A stretch of DNA of 20,266 nt, taken from JARFQH01 sp041299015 (lineage in GTDB: Bacteria; Desulfobacterota; Desulfobacteria; Desulfobacterales; SG8-13). The stretch is taken from the NCBI GenBank assembly GCA_041299015.1, contig JBFYWB010000124.1:1-20266 (forward strand), in the 5' to 3' direction. Made by a program: the position numbers and the translations under genes. The notes beneath the pieces are model-generated. The model did not search any database. It saw only the letters and a list, made by a program, of their open reading frames with translations, and was not told the origin of the DNA. Shown piece after piece: positions 14,946 through 20,266 of the stretch; the first letter of the stretch is position 1, and the number at the start of each line of letters is the position of its first letter.

Positions 14946-16154
14946 ATGCGCAATTTTTACAAAGGAAACAGACCTGGGCAAACAGACCGGCGTCTGATCG
15001 GCGTCATTTTTGCCGCCACCATCTGCCGCATCTTTTTGAACGTCGCCCGGCGGTTTGCTTATCCTTTCGCGCCGGTCCTCAGCCGGGGGCTGGGCGTTCC
15101 CCTGACCGCCGTGACCGCGCTGATTGCCGTCAATCAGGCCACCGGGATGCTGGGACTGCTCTTCGGGCCCCTGGCGGACCGTTTCGGCTACCGCCTGATG
15201 ATGATGACCGCCATGTCAATGCTGGTGACCGGCATGCTGGCAGCCGGCCTGGCACCGTATTACACCGTCGTGCTGGTCGGTTTTTTTCTGGCCGGTTTGG
15301 GCAAGAACATCTTCGACCCGGCGATTCAGGCCTACGCGGGTGAAACCATATCCTTCGAACGCCGCGGCCTGGTGATCGGCGTGTTGGAATTCAGCTGGGC
15401 GGGCAGCACCCTGATCGGGGTGCCGTTGATCGGCCTGCTGATCGAAGGCTACGGGTGGCGCGCGCCGTTCTTTGCCCTGGCCGCGGCCGGACTGCTCGGG
15501 CTTGTATTCCTGGTTTTAACGGTGAGCCGGGAGACGGGTATCCGCCGCCCGCATTCGCCCGGCGTGAGCGTATGGCAAGCTTGGCGCCGGGTTGCGCGGC
15601 ACCGTGAAGCCCGGGGTGCCCTGGGCTTTATTTTTTTCGTTAGCGTGGCCAACGACAATTTGTTCGTGGTCTACGCGGCCTGGCTCGAACACTCCTTTGG
15701 ACTCAGTGTGGTCGTGTTGGGGTTGGGGACCGGACTGATCGGCCTGGCGGAACTCATGGGCGAATTCATGACCGCCACCCTGGCGGATCGAATCGGGCTC
15801 AAAGGCGCGGTGGCGGGCGGTCTGTTTGCTTCGATGTTGAGCTATCTGATTTTGCCCCTGGCCGGCCGGCATTTTTCACTGGCTCTGGCCGGACTCTTTG
15901 TCGTCTTTCTGATCTTTGAATTTACCATGGTCAGTTTTCTGTCCCTGGCCACCGAACTCGTTCCGTCACAGCGGGCCACCATGATGTCCATTGTTTTGGC
16001 CGCGGCCGGACTCGGCCGAGTTCTGGGGGCGTCAATCGGGGGACCGGTGTGGATGGCGGGCGGCATTATGGGAACCGCGATGGCTTCAGCGCTGTTCAGT
16101 GGGCTCGGTCTGGCCGCCCTGGTTTATGGTCTCAGGGGCTGGCGGCCAGGGTGA
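14946..16154 (+). CDS. MFS transporter
   Basis: A 402-residue inner-membrane protein with a hydrophobicity pattern of about 12 helices and a more polar middle loop near residues 200-215. The MFS motif A between helices 2 and 3 reads G-P-L-A-D-R-F-G-Y-R (74-83), and its counterpart in the second half is ATLADRIGLKGA. This pattern suits a proton-coupled exporter or uptake carrier; the substrate cannot be told. The start was placed at 14946 because AGGA (14935-14938) lies 7 nt upstream and because the membrane segments begin soon after. The frame is open further upstream to 14727, but that part is basic, low in hydrophobic residues and unlike an MFS N-terminus. It is convergent with the TPR gene. 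Confidence 0.88.
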   Translation: MRNFYKGNRPGQTDRRLIGVIFAATICRIFLNVARRFAYPFAPVLSRGLGVPLTAVTALIAVNQATGMLGLLFGPLADRFGYRLMMMTAMSMLVTGMLAAGLAPYYTVVLVGFFLAGLGKNIFDPAIQAYAGETISFERRGLVIGVLEFSWAGSTLIGVPLIGLLIEGYGWRAPFFALAAAGLLGLVFLVLTVSRETGIRRPHSPGVSVWQAWRRVARHREARGALGFIFFVSVANDNLFVVYAAWLEHSFGLSVVVLGLGTGLIGLAELMGEFMTATLADRIGLKGAVAGGLFASMLSYLILPLAGRHFSLALAGLFVVFLIFEFTMVSFLSLATELVPSQRATMMSIVLAAAGLGRVLGASIGGPVWMAGGIMGTAMASALFSGLGLAALVYGLRGWRPG

Positions 16155-16346
16155 ATTCAGGCGTTTAGCGATTCTGTTTCCGCGCCCCCTCTCCTGCGCA
16201 CACCCGGAAGTGCGGATAGAAAGTGGTTCTTAGCGGCGTTGATCCTGTAGATGTCGGCCATAGTCTTTTTCCGTTCGGCAGCAGCTGGTCCGTGATCAAA
16301 GGCAATGCAAGGCCCGCGCGTCCGGGTATCAGCGAACCCTTTGCGT

Positions 16347-16955
16347 TCATTTCGCTTTCTGGAGGGCTTTCTTATGGACGGCCACCAGTTCATCGACCGA
16401 TTTTCCATTGGGGGCCATGGCCAGTGGGTTGATCGCCAGCAGCTCTTCCCAGGCCTTGATCCCGGCGGCCGGATTGTTGAGGTCGTGGATCTGGACGATC
16501 CCCTTGTTGAACCGTGACGCCTCGTGCCGGGGGTCGATCCGGATAGCCTCATCGAAGGCCTTGACGGCCTCCTGGGGCTGATTGCTGCGGCGATACATGA
16601 CCCCCAGGTCGGTCCAGACGTCCGGGTTGTCGGGGTCTATTTCCAGCGACTTCCGGTAGGCCCAGATGGCCTTGGCGGGGGCGTCGGTATCAAAATACAG
16701 GTTGCCGAGCTGGGTCCAAGCCGTCACATTTCCGGGGTTTTGCGCGGTTTCTTTGACCAAGTGGTCGAGTTCCCGGGCCCGATCGCCTATGTCCGGCTGT
16801 GCCGCCGTCGGCATGGCGACCGGGGCGCTTCCGGTCGACCTGTAAACGCTGAAGACGACGCCGCTGATAAACCCCAGGACGAGGCAAAACGCCGCGACGC
16901 CGATCAGGGTCGATTTCTGGACGGTATTGGACAATGGGGGGGCGGCTTTGGGCAT
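16347..16955 (-). CDS. membrane-anchored tetratricopeptide repeat protein
   Basis: A 202-residue protein with one N-terminal transmembrane helix (about 16-37, LIGVAAFCLVLGFISGVVF) followed by a Ser/Pro/Ala linker. About three TPR units follow (about 79-180), recognisable from AWTQLGNLYFDTDAPAKAI, VWTDLGVMYRRSNQPQEAV and the shared A-x-R-x-D-P-x-x-x ends. It would expose a protein-binding scaffold to the periplasm. The plan resembles the TPR part of cytochrome-c biogenesis proteins such as CcmH/NrfG, but no other ccm gene is near. The start at 16955 is preferred over 17054: GGAAGG stands just before it, and the extra 33 residues upstream are not protein-like. It is a single gene 287 nt downstream of rubrerythrin on the same strand. 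Confidence 0.82.
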   Translation of the reverse strand: MPKAAPPLSNTVQKSTLIGVAAFCLVLGFISGVVFSVYRSTGSAPVAMPTAAQPDIGDRARELDHLVKETAQNPGNVTAWTQLGNLYFDTDAPAKAIWAYRKSLEIDPDNPDVWTDLGVMYRRSNQPQEAVKAFDEAIRIDPRHEASRFNKGIVQIHDLNNPAAGIKAWEELLAINPLAMAPNGKSVDELVAVHKKALQKAK

Positions 16956-17098
16956 TTGACCTTCCCGAGTGCGTCTGGGCAGGGTGAAATACGGCCCACC
17001 GCCGTCGCGACGACAAAGCGGCGGCGGGTCGCTGAGGCCGGACGAAATTGACAACGAGGCCTGTGATGACCGGCTGCCGGGGTTAGGGCGCCAGCAGA

Positions 17099-17229
17099 AA
17101 ATAATTCCACATCTTGCTTGTCTTTTGTTCCGTCTACCGCGCTACATCCACCGACACGTATCTCGATATGCGCCGCTGGATGTGCCTTGTAGGCGAGCCC
17201 CAATCCGGCGCAATTTTGTGGAATTATTT
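17099..17229. repeat. 131-nt element bounded by a perfect 13-bp inverted repeat
   Basis: AAATAATTCCACA (17099-17111) and TGTGGAATTATTT (17217-17229) are exact reverse complements. Nested inside are ACATCCA / TGGATGT and TATC-TC-GATA in the middle, so the whole can fold into one interrupted hairpin. It lies 13 nt after the rubrerythrin stop. It could be a small non-autonomous mobile element or a structured 3' end; no target-site duplication was verified. Confidence 0.5.
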
Positions 17230-17242
17230 GTTGCCGTGACCC

Positions 17243-17737
17243 TTAAACGCTCTTGAAGAAGGCCTTGGCCTTTGCACCGCAGACCGGACAAACATCCGGT
17301 GGCTGGTTTTCGCACGTGTATCCGCAAACAGAACAGATGTAGTAGTCCGCTTGCTCGAGCTGGTCCATTTTGTCGAGGGCTTTCTGGTAGAGTGCGGCGT
17401 GAATTTTTTCGACATCGTTGGCGTAGACGAAGCTGCGCTCGGCGGTCTTATCCCCCTCCTGCTTGGCTGTTGCGATCATTTCGGGGTACATGCTTTTGAA
17501 TTCGTGGGTTTCACCGTCAATTGCGGCTTTGAGGTTCTCTGCGGTCGATTTGACTCCCTTGAGGGTCCGCAGATGGGCGTGGGCGTGCACCGTCTCGGCC
17601 TCGGCAGCGGCACGGAAGAGTTTGGCTACCTGAGTATACCCTTCCTGATCCGCCTTTTTGGCAAATGCCAGATATTTTCGGTTGGCCTGGGACTCCCCGG
17701 CAAACGCTTCCCACAAGTTTTTCTCAGTCTGACTCAT
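17243..17737 (-). CDS. rbr: rubrerythrin
   Basis: A 164-residue cytosolic peroxidase of anaerobes. The N-terminal ferritin-like domain supplies the diiron site: Glu15, E-T-V-H at 48-51, Glu100 and E-K-I-H at 110-113. The C-terminal rubredoxin-like domain carries C-S-V-C (135-138) and C-P-V-C (150-153) for one iron. The order diiron-then-rubredoxin and the length are classical. It reduces hydrogen peroxide with electrons from rubredoxin or a reductase. The ATG at 17737 has AAGGAG 8 nt upstream; the frame is open further upstream but not protein-like. The strong promoter is about 155 nt upstream. It complements the selenocysteine peroxiredoxin encoded 7 kb away. Confidence 0.93.
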   Translation of the reverse strand: MSQTEKNLWEAFAGESQANRKYLAFAKKADQEGYTQVAKLFRAAAEAETVHAHAHLRTLKGVKSTAENLKAAIDGETHEFKSMYPEMIATAKQEGDKTAERSFVYANDVEKIHAALYQKALDKMDQLEQADYYICSVCGYTCENQPPDVCPVCGAKAKAFFKSV

Positions 17738-17890
17738 TACGGCGACTCCTTCCGACCTCATTGAGGTCTCGATGGGGTTAACGGCTGCGACGATAGGGCC
17801 TGTCGCGGATATTTTTCGGCCGGCGGCGGCTCCAAACCGACAGGCGTCAAACGGCCTGGACGCGCGAAATCCAGCGATGATGATTAACCC

Positions 17891-17920
17891 TATATAGAGA
17901 ACTCGGTGCTCGTGTGTCAA
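17891..17920 (-). promoter_or_regulatory. strong sigma70-like promoter of rubrerythrin
   Basis: Minus-strand TTGACA (17915-17920), an 18-nt spacer and TATATA (17891-17896). The predicted start near 17884 gives a leader of about 145 nt. The block TTGACACACGAGCACC is nearly identical to the promoter at 2863-2878. Confidence 0.6.
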
Positions 17921-17970
17921 GAGCAAGGATTTCCGAAAAAGATGCCGCCGCACCGCAGCGGGAGGTGGTT

Positions 17971-18018
17971 TTGACAAGCGCCGGTGACGTCTTAACTTTT
18001 CTGAAACTTAGAAAAGTT
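17971..18018 (+). promoter_or_regulatory. promoter with 9-bp palindromic operator, M1 peptidase gene
   Basis: TTGACA (17971-17976) with TAACTT (17993-17998) as a weak -10. A perfect inverted repeat AACTTTTCT-N7-AGAAAAGTT (17994-18018) overlaps the -10 and the predicted start. It has no T-run on either strand, so an operator or mRNA 5' hairpin is likelier than a terminator. Confidence 0.45.
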
Positions 18019-18088
18019 GCATGTCAGCTATAAGGACCCGCGCGGAATTGCGGGCACGAACGCCAACCCGAAGACGGAAACAGCCTTG

Positions 18089-20170
18089 ATGGACTTCTGT
18101 AAACAACATGCGAAAAGAACGGCGATCCTTTTGGCCGGCCTCTTTACGCTGATCGTCTCTCCGGTCGCCGCCTTTGACGTGCACCACGATCTTCGCATCG
18201 TGCTGGATCCGGTCGGCAGCCGACTTGAAGCGGTCGACACCCTTACGATCGGACCGGCCGCACCGGTTGATGTGGTGCTGCAGTTGAGCAACAAGGCTAC
18301 TGGCCTCGACCTGAAGATCGACGGCGGGTCAGCGGCATTTACCTTCGACAACGGTCGGTTACGCCTGAAAACAGGCAAAGCGAAGGGGAGTGATCCGATC
18401 CGGATCAGCCTGGCCTACACCGCCGTTTTCGACGACCCGGTTCCCGTGATGCCGGCCAACACCGACAACCCGGGCTACGGCGTCAGCGCCACCATTTCAC
18501 CCCAGGGTACGCTGCTCCTTTTCGGTGCCGGTTGGTATCCGCACATCGACGCCGAGCGGGTTACCTTCAGCCTGAACGTCGAAGCCCCGGCCGGGGTGAT
18601 TGCCGTTACCGCCGGCCGCAGCCTGGGGCACCGCACCGACGGCGACAGAACCTTTTCCGCTTGGGTGATCGACCACCCCGTCCGCGGGCTTTCGCTCTCG
18701 GCGGCCCGATTCCAGGTGCGCGAAGAATCCATGGGCCGGGTGACGGCGGCAACCTATCTTTTACCGCAGAGCGCCGATCTGTCCGAGGCCTATCTCGCGG
18801 CGACCGGTCGATATCTGCAACTCTACGAGAGTCTGTTCGGCCCATACCCGTTCGATAAATTCGCAGTGGTGGAGAACTTTTTTCCCACCGGCTTCGGGTT
18901 TCCCTCCTACACACTGCTGGGCAGCCAGGTCCTGCGGCTGCCTTTCATCATCGACACCAGCCTGGGGCACGAAATCGCCCACTGCTGGTGGGGCAACGGC
19001 GTATTCGTGGACTTTAGCGGCGGCAACTGGTCCGAAGGCCTGACCACTTATGTCGCCGACTACCTCTACACGGAACGCGGCTCGGACGAGGCGGGACGCG
19101 CTTATCGGCAGCAGATCCTGAGAAATTACGCCGCCCTGGTATCGCCGCCGGCCGATTTTCCCGTCAACCGTTTCAAGGGCCGCAACGATCCGGTGACCAA
19201 GACGATCGGATACGACAAATCCGCCATGATCTTTCACATGTTGCGGCGCCATCTGGGGGAAGAGGCTTTCTGGGGCGCGCTGCGGGACATCTACCGCGAG
19301 TACCTGTTTCGGACGGCGTCATGGGACGACCTTCGCCACATTTTCGAGCGTCGGGCCGGCAAGCCCCTTGACGACTTCTTCGAGCAGTGGGTGCGTCGGG
19401 CCGGCGCACCCCGCCTGGGATTGGAAAACGTGACCGCAAACGCTTCCGAGGGCGGCTGGCGAGTGCGGGGTGAGATCGTTCAGCAGCTACCGGTGTTTTC
19501 TTTCGAAGCGGATCTGTCCCTGCGAACCGAAGGCCATCTGCATAACCAGAGGGTTCGGGTTTCCGGACACCGCACACCTTTCGAACTGCGGGCCGCCGAC
19601 CGACCCCTGGTCTTGGAAATGGACCCCGGAACGGACATTTTCCGTCGGCTCGAACCGGAGGAAATTCCGCCGTCCGTCAACGCCGTCAAGGGTGCGACAT
19701 CAGTGTTGGTGATTTTATCCGCGGACGCGACGCCGGTATTGCGGGCGGCGGCCGAGACCCTGGTTGCCGGGCTGGGGTTGGTAAACTTCCGCATGGTGAG
19801 GCCCGAGCGGGTCCATCGCAGCGAACTCGAAAAAAACGATCTCCTGTTTGTCGGCTACCCCGCGGAACCGGCCGTTCTGGCTGAAATCGCGGGCAAGGTG
19901 ACCCTCGCGCGCCATTCGTTTGTGCTGGATGAAACGGGTTACGCGGATCCGGGCGATGCGTTTTTCGGCGTTTTTCGGCATCCCTTTGCACCCGGGCGGT
20001 CGGCCGCCGTATTTTTGCCGATCTCCGATCGTAGCACGGACGCGGTGGCCCGCAGGGTGACCCATTACGGCAAATACAGCTACCTGGCCTTCAGCGAGGG
20101 GCAGAACCGGGCCAAGGGCACCTGGCCGGTGACCGCGTCCCCCTTGACTTACGCCTGGCCGCAGAGTTAG
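18089..20170 (+). CDS. exported M1-family (gluzincin) metallopeptidase
   Basis: A 693-residue protein with a signal peptide (basic KQHAKR, hydrophobic TAILLAGLFTLIVSP, cleavage after V-A-A at about 28). The N-terminal beta-rich domain (about 30-215) resembles the M1 bowl domain. The catalytic domain has HEIAHCWWGN with zinc ligands His294 and His298 and base Glu295; the third ligand is Glu316 in NWSEGLTTYVADY. The spacing from the second His to this Glu is 17 residues, one less than in typical M1 enzymes. GYDKSAMIFHMLRR (about residues 374-387) is the usual segment with the catalytic Tyr. The last 130 residues form an extra C-terminal region without recognised family. It is probably an aminopeptidase-like enzyme acting outside the cytoplasm. 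The start at 18089 was chosen for the signal peptide; the ribosome binding site is weak. Confidence 0.88.
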   Translation: MDFCKQHAKRTAILLAGLFTLIVSPVAAFDVHHDLRIVLDPVGSRLEAVDTLTIGPAAPVDVVLQLSNKATGLDLKIDGGSAAFTFDNGRLRLKTGKAKGSDPIRISLAYTAVFDDPVPVMPANTDNPGYGVSATISPQGTLLLFGAGWYPHIDAERVTFSLNVEAPAGVIAVTAGRSLGHRTDGDRTFSAWVIDHPVRGLSLSAARFQVREESMGRVTAATYLLPQSADLSEAYLAATGRYLQLYESLFGPYPFDKFAVVENFFPTGFGFPSYTLLGSQVLRLPFIIDTSLGHEIAHCWWGNGVFVDFSGGNWSEGLTTYVADYLYTERGSDEAGRAYRQQILRNYAALVSPPADFPVNRFKGRNDPVTKTIGYDKSAMIFHMLRRHLGEEAFWGALRDIYREYLFRTASWDDLRHIFERRAGKPLDDFFEQWVRRAGAPRLGLENVTANASEGGWRVRGEIVQQLPVFSFEADLSLRTEGHLHNQRVRVSGHRTPFELRAADRPLVLEMDPGTDIFRRLEPEEIPPSVNAVKGATSVLVILSADATPVLRAAAETLVAGLGLVNFRMVRPERVHRSELEKNDLLFVGYPAEPAVLAEIAGKVTLARHSFVLDETGYADPGDAFFGVFRHPFAPGRSAAVFLPISDRSTDAVARRVTHYGKYSYLAFSEGQNRAKGTWPVTASPLTYAWPQS

Positions 20171-20231
20171 TTTCCGTCCACAAATGGCCCTTTTCCACAA
20201 TTTCGGCGTCAATCGGCGGAATCGCTTGTGC

Positions 20232-20249
20232 GGCGTACGCGAGTACGCC
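20232..20249. repeat. perfect hairpin with GNRA-type loop downstream of the M1 gene
   Basis: GGCGTAC-GCGA-GTACGCC, a 7-bp stem with a GCGA tetraloop, in the 96-nt tail after the last gene. The minus strand across this tail is also open (reading ELRGGVLAYAAQ then PPIDAEIVEKGH). It may belong to the end of a gene beyond the window or to a dispersed intergenic repeat. Confidence 0.4.
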
Positions 20250-20266
20250 TCCGCGCAATTCCTTGA

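Noticed and set aside
16165..16350. 61-codon minus-strand frame overlapping the TPR stop (ATGA)
   Set aside because: The overlap suggests coupling, but the product is low-complexity in style with no motif. A second short frame starting MADIYRINAAKNHF in the same stretch is equally plausible, so neither is called.
1..20266. CRISPR array, insertion sequence transposase or integrase gene
   Set aside because: No regularly spaced repeats and no transposase or integrase motifs were found on either strand. The integrase of the presumed island would lie outside the window.

Overview
The window looks like chromosome of a GC-rich anaerobe, most likely a Desulfobacterota (sulfate-reducer type) bacterium. 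This is inferred from a peroxiredoxin whose catalytic residue is encoded by an in-frame UGA followed by a SECIS-like hairpin, a classical rubrerythrin, tandem UspA and RCK-gated potassium channel proteins, and the GC-rich coding style from about position 1,600 onward. No 16S or other phylogenetic marker is present, so the taxonomy is provisional.

Positions 1-1,410 are clearly more AT-rich. They hold the 3' part of a DUF2202 ferritin-like gene, two rho-independent terminators, and the decayed C-terminal part of a GIY-YIG nuclease gene. At 1,411-1,457 lies the 3' part of a tRNA-Asp gene (anticodon loop to CCA) without its 5' half, followed by what looks like a native tRNA terminator. This is the arrangement left at the far end of an element integrated into a tRNA gene, so the left part is read as the end of a genomic island and the sequence from 1,458 onward as original chromosome.

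From 1,660 to 4,903 a universal stress protein (-) and a two-RCK potassium channel protein (+) are divergently transcribed. A tight three-gene operon follows (5,062-8,500, +): a cytosolic C39-like cysteine peptidase homologue, a RimK-type ATP-grasp ligase with an RLAN N-terminal domain, and a GCS2-type glutamate-cysteine ligase homologue. Two amide-bond ligases plus a papain-like enzyme suggest a small-peptide or peptide-tag pathway of unknown product. This is the strongest candidate for an undescribed system here. A small orphan gene (8,953-9,225) follows.

The minus-strand block 9,315-14,585 holds the selenocysteine peroxiredoxin (9,315-10,034, split by its UGA in a naive ORF call), the dipeptidase PepD, a short-chain dehydrogenase, an exported protein of unknown function and a phosphoribosyltransferase. 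An MFS transporter (+) is divergent from the phosphoribosyltransferase. A membrane-anchored TPR protein and rubrerythrin (-) follow, and the window ends with an exported M1-type metallopeptidase (+).

Peroxiredoxin and rubrerythrin together form a peroxide-defence set typical of anaerobes. Several promoters and palindromic operator candidates were found by eye. The rubrerythrin and potassium-channel promoters share a nearly identical 16-nt block, a possible sign of common control. No CRISPR array, insertion sequence, rRNA or complete tRNA was seen.
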